From: Spirometra erinaceieuropaei
Taxonomy: Eukaryota; Platyhelminthes; Cestoda; Diphyllobothriidea; Diphyllobothriidae
Direction of reading: 5' to 3'
NCBI GenBank assembly: GCA_902702965.1
Contig: CACRXP010000225.1
Span: 690,729-754,728, forward strand
Length of the DNA stretch: 64,000 nucleotides
Positions 12,501 through 24,500 of the stretch are shown here, one piece after another. Made by a program: the position numbers and the translations under genes. The notes beneath the pieces were generated by a model that was not told where the DNA came from, searched no databases, and was given only the letters and a program-made list of their open reading frames with translations. How positions within the stretch are numbered: position 1 is the first letter of the stretch; each line of letters opens with the position of its first letter.

Positions 12501-15500
12501 TGCTGAGCAGGAGACGTTTCGCCAGCGGACAGGTCACCTTCTTACGCTTCCGTCCGCTGTTCTGTTTTGTCTTTTGCCTCCTTCCGCCGGATTCGGCAAC
12601 AGTCTTGCAGCTACCGAGGTCCCCTCGGCCACCGTCTTCGCCGAATTCCTCCATGAAGAGGGGTTTCTGCCCGTTCTGCGCAACTCCCTTCTCCGCATCC
12701 TCCTCCTCATCTTCTTCCGTCGCGTCTCCTTCACCCTCTTCCTCCTCATCCACAGTTTGATTGAGCAGTGATTCAAGAATTGTGGTGGACTGAAAGCAAA
12801 GAGAGAGAGAGAGAGGGAAGTAGAGGGGGATTGTTTCCCGACCAAATATAGCGGGAGGGAGCAGTTGGCAAAATATTAAACGAACCTCCTGGCATCGGCC
12901 GTCACCAAGCCTATTCTCCTGCTCATATCTCACCCGATCGTGGTGTTTCTCTACCAGCAGACCAACCAGGACGTAAATCTCCTTTACTTTGCGCAGGGAA
13001 CAGCCCGCTTTCGCGGCTGACTGGGCCTCCTAGAAGGAACATATGAGGACCATCAAATGATATCTAGAAATAGGAACATCAACTCCACACAACGTGCAGA
13101 GGGAGATAAGAGACAGTTCGTGTGGTGGCGGGAGAAACACAGGTAAAAGTCCGGGTTAGATGTGGTTATGTAGCCCCACCTGAAGTAAACAAACCCTGGC
13201 CGGGACCGGTGGTAATAGGGGCTTTCACAGATGGGGCCGGAGTACGCACAGGCGACGAGGTCAAGTAGTTGTATGTAAAGGAAAGGCTATTGGGAATGCG
13301 CGGTTGTGCTTTGAGTTGTTGAGAAATAGTTGTCCTTAACCCTCACCCTAACCCTAACTTCCAACTCCAGCCCCTAACACCAACTCCAACAGTATTGTGT
13401 CCATCAGATGGGGCTACATAAGCACAACTTACCAAGATTCGGCTTAGACTCATGGGTAGCAGTACGTTCCAGTCGAACTATGAGCGTGGTCTGAGTTAAT
13501 TTACTAAACAATGTGAAATTGCCTCATCTTGTTTATGACGTCGGAACAAGGTAACAGCGTAGTCTGTATGCGATAGCTAAGGCCTTTTCACATGATGGCA
13601 TCCATCCGCTGGTCATACCTGCGTGGTGGAGAAGTTGCTCGCTATGTTCTGTACATGATCCATCATTCTCACAGTCATCTCAACGGGGATCACAACCTAT
13701 CAGCCAGGCACCGGCGTCCTCGGACAGATGTTATCCTGGCAATCGGTCCATATTTTTTTTCCAAAATAGGTATAATAGCGAAAGAAGACATATACTGGCC
13801 GGCATGATTTAGTGGTCGGCCAATTATACTGGAACATTCTGACGGACTTTAAGATCTCAGAAATAAAAACATGAAGCAGAATGTCAAAAAGGTTTTCTCC
13901 AGAACGAAGATGATGCCGTGAGAGACAATTTTTGTGCCAAAAGTAACGACAAAGCGGTTTACTTGAGAAACCGGCCCAATACCGTATGCATTTAAAACGG
14001 GAAAACTGTTTTTAATACCACCCAACCTAAGTGCATAGCTAAGTATCGACAGAGGTAAGAGATACTGGGATGGTCGTTTCGGACTTATCGGTAGTCACCA
14101 GCCAGCTATACCCGTGGCGAAATTTAAACAAACTGGGATTTGAACTCGGACTCTTTGACCATCGAGAGTTACATCAAACACCCACTTCGACATTCATTCA
14201 TTATCATGTGCATAAATTGGTTACTGTACTAGCTGACTTATGTATCCCGCGATTTTTGTGGACACTTTTTCATTTGCATTAACGGTGGCATGCAGGTGCT
14301 CAATAAAGCACTTTTAATGTTATGAGGTGTCTAACGAGAGCAATTTCAACAGGCCACAATGACTGAACCTATCAGTGTTATGGAGAGGAAAAACTCACGC
14401 GTAGCATCAGCTTGGCGGCGTCCAGGTAGTGTCCAGCACGCTTAAGCAACTCGACGGCCTGAACCGTCCAGCCTTGTTCAAGGAGGTGTAGGACAGAGGC
14501 CCTCAGTTGGTTGTCGAGGCGTCTCTTGCTGACGGACACATCGCTGTCACCGCTGAGGGCGGGCAACAGGTCGAGAGCAATTTGCCATTCATTCAGCTCC
14601 AGGCAGACATCAATGGCTTCCTTATATCGGGCACACTATTGCGCGTCGAGAAATACGACACCAAATACGTGGGTTAGCATCAAATTTGACGTTATTAAGT
14701 AACCAACTCAATCTTTTGTTTGTCTTGGTAGGAGCAAAGCCTCGTTTTCATTCCAAAATGCAATCAGATCCAAACGCGAATCTGTGGTAGAATGGAGTTG
14801 TAGGGCTTACTAGGGTCTGATGCAATCGTGACCATTGTAACTAGACCTACCCGGTAGGCGAACTCAGCATTAATCATTCCAGCCCAAGCTACTATGCGCA
14901 GTAGGATCACAAAAAGCAGGTACCAGTTAAGCGTCAAGGAGCAGACTAGGATAGTGCATCGCATTCGGTGGCTAAACTGTCCATGTAACCATACAGGTCA
15001 AACTGAACGCATGCTCGGATCGCGCCTCCATAAGCATTAATTGGCTGTTCAACGGGGCGGCGAATTGTCACAAGTGCCTGTCCGCAACTTCTAACGGGTC
15101 GCGAGTTTGACTTCGCGGACAGAGTGACAATGGTACCTGCCGGCCGAAAATTAATTGAAGCTTGGGTCTCGGGTGAGAACTCAGTCAGTCGATGTGTATC
15201 AGCCTGGCGTCGGCAGACAAAGTCCTGCAGAGTCAACTACATACCTCCGTCACTGATCGATGATTGAGAAACACCCCCTATAACTGTCGCTACTTCAGTT
15301 ACTGCTTCTATCTCTGACGATAGACTCCTGCACGAGTTCGAAAACCCAGTCCCCTCCATTACGCGTGCATATACCCGGAGTTTGGACATTCCTCTCCATT
15401 CGTGAATAATAACTATCTATTAATAATAAGTAAACATATTTGCAAGAATAAATAATTCAAAGTCGGGGCACCTTCATGAGAGCGAAGATCGCCTGTTGGC

Positions 15501-18500
15501 CAAGACCAATGCTTGAAAAGATATCCGCCAGCTCCGGAAGAAGAGGGTGTCCGTCAGGGAGTTCGCTGACAACGTTCTCTAAATCGGTATAATCCTCTAG
15601 GAGGTTAAGACAGCGCACCAACTTTTTGTACTCTCCACCTTGTTTGTATAGATCTGCAGCCTGGGCCCTGTGTAGGAAACAGTGGAGACAGAAGGGAAAG
15701 GTTTTTTTTTGTCTTCTGTAAATCCCCGAATAAATTTGCTATGAACAACCCTCAGTGAAGACCACTGAAGTCCATAATGCATATACAACTTTGAATTTGT
15801 CTTCAATTTGCTTCCTTTGATAATGGCACCGTAATTAAATTAGAACGTCGCATGCCGGCAGGAACACTGAAAGCAGAAAGTGCTCACAGTGGTCAGGTCT
15901 CTGGAAGTAGAATTCCCGACAAAAAGGATACCCAGTGACCGCGTAAAACGTGAATGCTCCGATGCTGATACTCGACTGGTCGTGCAGCATCTAATGGACA
16001 ACCCTGTTGGAGGGTGCTCACCGATCGCGTTACGGAACTCACTCTTCCCGTTGTGCCTTAGAGCTCTCTCTCTCGAGCCCGGCCAACAGCCGCACAGCGG
16101 CAAAACAATATTTTCTTGTCTTCGTCGGTAATGTTATTCTACCAATGGACAACCCTGCAAATCCCCAACTAGTACTTGCACCCTTGTCTTCTCAAGGACG
16201 TCTTGAAAGTCCATGGTGATCAGATTTGAATTTCGACGAAGCAAGTACGGTTCTTCGGATGCTAAAAGTCCGTCCGAATTAAACACCAGATACTTTTCTA
16301 ACTCCCCTTATAAAGTCCTCTTAGTGTCCTAATTGGCCTAAAAAAAACGTTTCCAGGCTGCAATAAATTTCTGGGATAAAGATCATCTCTCCTGAAAATC
16401 GTGATTTCTCTCTTCCTCTGATATATTTGGTGGAAATAATGCGACGGGTGTGGAGCTTCTACAAGGAGCAGATAACCGTCCACACGACTAACTACCTCCT
16501 GGGGACGAAAAGAGACTCAGGACTAGCCGGATTAACGATAACACTAGAGCTGCAATATCTGTCCGTACATCTCTCTGAATGTTCGCTTCTGTTACGCCCT
16601 ATTTCTGTCATGTTCTCATGTTTTAGTGTGACAACAATCCGTCCGTTTGACTCCAAAATGTAATAAGAAAATTTTAAAAAAACCATTCAATGTGAGAAAA
16701 ATAGTTGAGCTGCAACATTTATTGTGAACTTAGGTTAACTTAAACCCCAGTTAAAACTTCAAAGATAGTGTCCCTCGATAAAAAATTCTCTCAGCAAAGC
16801 TTTTTTTCATAGGTTGAGTCTGTAAAAATCCTCCTCTGTTTGACTACAGCAGGAAGTTCGTTCGGCCCCCGGAAACAAATTGCCTACCAGTCTTGTTTGC
16901 TGAAGTAGTGATCACCAATCGCAATCCAGACCTCGGAGAGCTCTTTGTCACGAACTACCACGCCGGACTCCTTTGCCAACTGGGCCACTCTAAACCAATC
17001 CCCGAGACGGCGTCGAAGGTCAACCGCGAGGTCGCACCGATCTGAGCTGAGAAAGAGTTTTTCAGCACCCTGATAGTCCCCGAAGTACGCCTTAACCTCA
17101 GCCTAAAATAAATTTCTACTGAAAATCAATAGGTAGAAAAAATCAACTGTGATAATAAAATAACTACCGTTTTCGTTATTGTTGTTATCGGATTGAAATG
17201 ACAACGGCTTTCATCACATCAACAGCCTTTTCTCTTAAGATGCCGCTTTGCAATGTCCTTATTCAAATTCATTCCAGGAAAACAATGCTTCGATTATAAA
17301 CGTAGTTCTTATTTGGAAGTTTAGTTATTGCGAGTTAAACAGACCTCAGCTGACAGTTCCTGTTTATTCAAATCTGGATGAATCGGTGTCCTCAATAACT
17401 TTCAAAGCCTTCTAATTCTCTGATAAGTCCCGGTGATAGGAGGAAAGATTATGTTTTTAATACATTCAACTCAGGTCGTGGCAAACGACAATGTTCATTA
17501 CTGCCCTATACGAGCAGCGGCGAACAGCGCGTGATTTACAGCAAGGACAATTCGCGCAGAATTCATATTCTAACGCAAAACATGGTATCAGCGACAGTGG
17601 ATAAGCTTAGTGAAAGTCGTTGACCGGACAGTTGTCCCGTCTGAACGCGCCAGACGGCTTCTGTTTCCTCAACCCACGTAAACCATACTTCATTAACCCC
17701 AGACCCCACAACAGTGAGAGCAGAAGAAAAGCCAATGCAAGTCGGACCCCCAATCTGGAGAAGGTCCGAGGTATCTCGTCAGATGCGAGCCAAAAAAGCC
17801 ACCGTGTCTAGCTTGTCCTGATAGCCAAGAACAGCTCGAATTTTCTGTAGCAAAAAGTATGAACAGAATCCCCTTCCCATGTCTTCCAGTGGCGGGCTGA
17901 AATTAGGTCGCTGAAGATGAGCTTGGTCGAAATGACTGGCGTGATAGAAAGCCTAAGCGATGAGCGAAGTCGCACAGAGAAAAATAAAATTCTTGCAATT
18001 CTATATCTTACCTTTCTGACGTTCTCTGACTGCATGTTACGGAGGCTCTTCACAAACTCGATCCCTTGGTAATTTTGACAGTGTACAAAAGCTACTTCTG
18101 CTGTGTCCAGACTTAGTTGGTTTAGGGCCGCCTCCGCTATTAGAGACCTTCGGATGTAACAGAAAGAAAAAACGTTTTAAAAAGATCCTGCCCGCCGATG
18201 AGGGACGATTTACCGAAGCAAACGGCCGTCTCTCAATCAGCCTTCAAAAATGCGCCATATTCGACAGTTCGGCCGTCGATTTCGACGATTTCCACCGCGT
18301 TCTCTATAGCAGGGTGAGAGCACGGACGGTGACTCGCGTGTGATAATGACAGAAGACTTGCGTAGCATCTATCGCACCGTCTCCTCCCATACCGGGGTCC
18401 GGTGTAGGGACATAGTCAAGAATATCAGAGACGAGAGACCGCAGGTAGCTGGTATGGCTGTCAAAGGTCACTAGGGTCCTGGGTGCCTGACTTGACAGGG

Positions 18501-21500
18501 CACCAAACTTCTTAGAAAACCCACGTGGAAAACCTTTTGCAGAACAGAATCTTCCAAACATAACCGAGGCGCATCCCGAAATACAACCTCGACGGCAGCA
18601 ATATGCGCAGCCTAACGCCTAGCAATGTAATGAACAAACAGTGTAAACTGACTTAAGAACTGGAGGATGGGAAAGGGAAAAATTTCTGTCGCGCCGATAA
18701 AACTCGCTCCTTCCTCATTCAGCAGTATCCACTTAATTGGGCAAAGTGGTTGATCGGGCATTTCACCTTGGTTTTTGGCTTGTAACACATGATTTGGTCA
18801 TTCGAATGACGAGATTCCGGCTTCAGCTAAAAACTCGTCAGTGTGTAGCAGCCAATATGACTCCTTTGTCTGCGTCGAAGAAATTAAAAAAGCAAAAGGG
18901 GAGGCGGGAAGTGAGGAAAAGAGCTGAGTGTCTTGTTTTTGTGTCTTACAGTGAAGAACAACGATCCGTCTTCCACTCAGACTCCGGAACCGATGGATAT
19001 TTTACAACCAGTTATCGTTATATAATGCATTATTACTGTCACGTACACTTCTTCTCCGACATATATAGATACTTTTTCAGTTATTGCGGGTAATTGACTG
19101 CTAGGCGACCGAATAAGACCACGTCGTTCTTTAAGGTGCGCAGGTGCCCTTAATTCTGACGGGGGTAGGACATTAAGAGTGTTGGTTCAATGCTGTCCAG
19201 CTTAGCGTGCCTGTCGCATCACCTTGACATCTTGGGTGTGACGCAATCCAAGGCCTAATCTTTAAGAATTTATAGCAGGTCATTTTGCCTGTTGATTAAG
19301 CGAAAGCGTTTTCTTGTTTTTGACAGATTCCAAAGCATGTCAGTAAATTCTTCAAGATGTCCCTGTAACACTGCTTAAGGTCAAATTAGCGTTACCTAAT
19401 GCAACGTCTCCATGGAGGAGCGGCTTTGTTGGGTGCCCACTATTCATCCTCGCGACGTGATCGTTTCATTGGAGTTAAATTCCCTTAATCAACTTAAAGA
19501 TTCTTAACGTGCCAGTAGATTCCATGACCTGAGTATTGGGACTCTATTCTAGCCAATGTTTATCCTGTATTCACGAAGGGCAGACTAAATAGGTGTGATT
19601 TGATTTCTTTGTGCATTTTGGTAGATTCCCCAAGCCTCAGCGAAATAATAAATAACTTTCTAGACTACCGTACTGTATATCCTCCGTCCGACGTTGAGGA
19701 GAATATCTGGTCATTCAGTGCGGAAGATGAAGACCTGTTAAATGCCTGGTTGGTTTTAGAGATCTGATATGCTGCTTCAGATGCTTCTTCCAAAACAGGA
19801 TATTCAGTACGCATCGGTGACGCAACTGTTGACCATGATAAAACATAACAGCTAATTTCTCTGTACTCACGGTTAGACTGCAGTTGACGCCCCCGGAAGC
19901 GACAAGGTCCGGGTTCCGCTGTAAACCCTTTCCATTTATAGTTTTTGGCACACGATCATTGGCAAAAGCAGACATTTTATCCTAGTCATTGGGGTTTTCG
20001 CAGTGGCATACTTATGACGAATTTCAAGTAACCTCCAGTTGGTTTTATATTTGCTACCAGCCCCTGGACATCCCTCACAAGAGGTACACACAAACACTTG
20101 CGGAGACTATGAGAAGAAGGAGAGGTAGGGGAAATGGGATTGGTCTGTTGTCCATAAAATGGACCACCATATAGTCATGGTATTATTCGACAATCAGTGC
20201 GAGCCTTGCGGTGCACCCTTATTTCATCGTGATCTTCCACAGACCATATCGATTCTCGGTGTCGAATGTCGTGCTAAAACTGTGTTTTCAACATTTTAAT
20301 CGCCAGAATATGCCGTTTCTTTAAACCAGGGACGACGGAGACTGGGACGATAATTTTTTGCCTCTTAGCTATCGTCAGCCACCCACACCTAATCGCAGGT
20401 TTTCAGGGTCTGAGCCCCAAATGCACCTTCTTTTGTCATCGAGCGTTATCAAGTCCGATGGTCTACCATCTTACCCGAGTCAGACATCATTAAGGAATAA
20501 TCATGCATTTTCTGTTTTCCGCCAGTTTACGCGCTCCAACTTCACATCTTTCAAACGACCTGACTGTTTCAGTACGCTGTTAGAGTAATAAAACAAGCAT
20601 ATGGTAAACTACAAGCCTTCTCAATACCTTCCGCAGATCCCGTTAACTACCGCGTTCATCTGCCGTACTGATAAAATCAATACGAACATCCTTTCCCTAT
20701 AACAGGAGTCCCGGTCAGTCAGTTTCTCAGTGGGTCTTCATAATCAGTCCCCACTTATCGTTTCTGGTGAAGAAGGTGAATCCGGCATCTCGTCAGTCAT
20801 CCACATGGCAGTCGCTCCCATATGAAGGCATGACCTGTTTGTCCTTCCTTCTGGTGTCTTTGTTTCGAAAGTTTAATTGCTCTGAGAACGGAGATTTCTG
20901 GAGACCATGGATGACCAAAAGTGTCTTTCTTGCGAGAATTTCAGTGCCGCGTTACGCCTGTTTTACTTCCCCTGGACATCTGCCCTCCGCAAACATACGG
21001 ACTGCTCTGACATCATTACCTTTACAGCCAGACCGCTGGACGGAACCCTTAACGATTGATGATAGCCGTCTAAGTGGCTTACTGTACTTCCCCAAAAGGA
21101 CCTAAGATGGTACGTGGAGTTCGTTCTGATTCGGTGAATGGACATGAGACGGTTGTCGAAAAAGTCTCTCTCCTCTCCAAAAAATCGTAAATGTCCTAAT
21201 TTATATTCATTCACTTGTCAAGAAGACTTTTATGAACATGACGTTTTTTGTGGAACTCACCATAAACGTGGATGGGGATTCTCTTCAACAAAGGCCTTAG
21301 CCTTCTCAAGCGTGTTGTTTTCGAGTAATATTCGACAGTCGTTAAGGGCCTGAAACACATACTTACATTTAGGAATTGATGAAACCTCTGGTTTTCTTAA
21401 AATCACCTTTGTGTTAGCAGGTTGCTTACCGCGGTTAACAGCGACATCAAATAAAATTTTCAAGTTCGGCTAAATTTTTTTGTTGAAACTCTCGCGGGCA

Positions 21501-24500
21501 AATTGCTAACCCTTCGATGAAAAAGTCGCACAGATGCATAACCGCAGTCTACGACATGTATTAGCATTGAAAATTGCACAAATATATTCCAACGTCCATT
21601 TACGCTAAAATTCACTGATATTTTAATTGATATAATTACGTAAACACAATTTCTGTACAAGAAAAGGACATTTCATTGAAGGATGCGGATGTGCGAACAA
21701 AATGCGCAACGTTAAAGACGTCCAGAAATTCTGGCATCAGTTCACGTTATCAGATTTCATGAGATAGGTCACGTACTCTAGATGTCCAAACAATCAATCA
21801 ATTTGGATTAAATGACTGAAATCCTTGAAATCTGCATCTAAATGGTAAAAGTCTGAAAAAAAGTAATTAAGTTAAAAATATTTTACAGGTAATTTCTAGT
21901 ATGCTAACTGCATAAGACAGGGAATAGAACAGGCGCGTTAAATGGGTGAAGAATTTGCAAAATAAAAGCGAACAGTACCTCCACGGCACTTGCATTCAAT
22001 AAGTCAAAGTTCGTGTTAAGAAAATGAGTTACTGAGAAACGTGAGTAGCATGTTTATTAGTTATTACAATGTCTCATTAGATACGGTTAGCAGGAGCCCT
22101 GACCGACCTTTAGCAGACGAAATGGACTAATGACGTTAAATCGATACGACTGGCGAAGTTCATCCTCGTCGCCTCTGGTCGCAACATGATTCACATTGAT
22201 GTGTCTTTAGACTGTCATCATGTTGGTCTGGTTTCCTGGTACACTGATACAGAGGACCTACCAGTCATAAAGAGCTATGATTCAGGTGGTAAATTGACGA
22301 GAAAAGCCCCTCTGCCTCAATTGGGAGATGAGGAAGTTTAGAGTTCTCATTGTTTAACATTTGGCTACGCGAACAAATGTTATTAAGAGCCCTCTTTCGA
22401 ATTAGAATTGTGTGCACGCTTCATAATTATTGACAGATCTCCTTAAAGCAATGTATCGTATAGGTTCTGGCAGTTATAATGCAAAAGGGCATAACTTTAC
22501 GAACGATGGTTCGGTGATATGTGAATTTCAGTCAGACATTTCGGAATTCAAGAAGGGTAAAAATACTCTCATAGTTGGCATTGGAGGAGGGAAAGAAACA
22601 GTATTTTTTTATTAAATCCCAACTTTCATCAAATGTGCTTCGAAGCTATTTTCGTCCGGCAGTTCGACTCTATGTATTCCATATGGGTCGAATAAGGGCA
22701 TCCGTTTAGACCAGAAGCTTAGTCCCTTTAGGTTGGAGGAACAGCACAATCATTTTGTCCGCTCAAATTGACAAGGTTGAGAGATCCGGCTTGACCTTTT
22801 GAAGAAAAAGATGGGCTCACCGTAACAGGTTTATTTAGGTGCTGACGTTTTGAAGAGCTTGGTCGGCTCCTCAGTGTCTAAGCGTAAAGTGCACTTAATC
22901 GAAACTTCAACACCTAAATAAACCTGTTCCTGTGAGCCCATCTTCTCCTTAAAGCTGTCTGTCGTTGTGAAGACGTGGAGGAATATTGGCATAAAACTGT
23001 CCTGGACTTGTTCTGTCTGAATTCAGCCGACCATGGCCTGGACCACCATCCTGAGTCCGTGAGCGGGTCTGCGGCTAGTATTGTACATCCTGATATCAAA
23101 AAAACATGATTATGAACTGTTTTCAAATGAGTAAGCTCCTTTTTTGTAAATGCTTGCCTTCAAGAGTCACGACACCGCTGTCTCTCAATTAAAATGGGTA
23201 CAAACACTCGATAATAAAATTGCCCTGAAATCTTTTGGACTTGTGAATATTAAACCCTGTGCTCAACTCCATTTGCAGACAACAGGACAGGGAAAAATTC
23301 CATCAAATAGTCGTGAGATTTTATGTAGGTAGGCATGGGGTAACTCACCTTTACAGGTATGTTCGAGATTGAATTCAATTTCGGCTGATCGGCCTGTTGA
23401 ATGAGGTCGTCTAGCAGTACCCCGAGTACCTCAAGATCACGGAAACCGGCAATGTATGCCGACGTCTGTATAGCCGGTTCAGCCTCCACACCGTGGAAAA
23501 TGAACATTTTTGTCTTCTCCATTGCGACAAACATTTTTGCGTCGTCCTTCAAAGACGAAATAAGTAAATATTCAGCAGACCTTCTAATGCATTGTAAAAC
23601 AACGTTTTCTTCCATTTTCGCAACTCTTTTTCACTCCGTCGATGAATTTAATCCTTTAGTACAACTTTCAATGCATACTGCAACTACTGCCCTTACCTCA
23701 GAAAATTTCAGATCCCATACATCCTTGCGAAGAAAGTTGTCAAACAAGACCTGATCCTTCTGAGAGGTCGCATTCTCCTCCTGACCATCAGGCACCTCGT
23801 GTAGAGTGAGTATACCGTGTTCATCAATCAGTCCTAGGATGCTTTCAGAAGGTTAAGGGAGTCAGTTGAAGAATAGAAACGGGCTTTCAATTGGCACAAA
23901 CAAAACAATTTATCAGCCCTCCTTTTGCTTAAAACTATTAAATTCAATATTGGCGTTTTTAGGTGTTAACAGGTTGGGTGCTTCCTTTGGGGTAGGGTAG
24001 ACGCATCCAGACTGCGCATTACAGCTAAAAAATACTGCCCTGTCTCATAATGCAAAGTACTGGGCGTGCCTCTCACTCTCCTATCGAGCAATTTGATGTA
24101 GAGCACATAATAACTCGCAGATGAGAACAGAAAAGTCAGAATAGACATTGGTGTTTTAACTGTCCGATCTAACAAGCCTTTGCAGATCCGAAATTTTTAA
24201 TTTTTGCCCATACAGGTTTGACGAGTTTATAAGAACTACTATTTTCATTTTAGTAACATGTAATGTGTAATTTGTGTAATGGGAGGCATAGAAAGGCAAA
24301 GTTGCACTCGTGAAGATTCAAGTTGTGGGAACCAACCGGTCTACAGGAGAAGAAGGGCGAGGTAAATTTATCATACTAAAATGCTGCAGTGTATAGAGGC
24401 TGCGTAAGTATACCATAAGCCAGGCGGACGCAGCATTGCAATAAGGGTCGCCTCGTCGACCGCCATGAACGAATAACCGTCTAGTAATTATCGTCGGACC

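Larger units (their letters stand above)
13030..21260 (-). other. WDR35 introns 13-17
   Basis: Intron sizes are 3113 (13), 909 (14), 1220 (15), 836 (16) and 1369 nt (17). Beyond the MITE at 13158, the SINE at 15995 and the family B repeat at 18265, I recognise nothing; 18440-21260 looks like anonymous AT-rich intron. Confidence 0.7.

Noticed and set aside
12115..12933. A 272-codon open frame on the minus strand
   Set aside because: It reads through introns 18 and 19 of WDR35. Only 12324-12789 (exon 19) is coding in that frame; exon 20 is in another frame.
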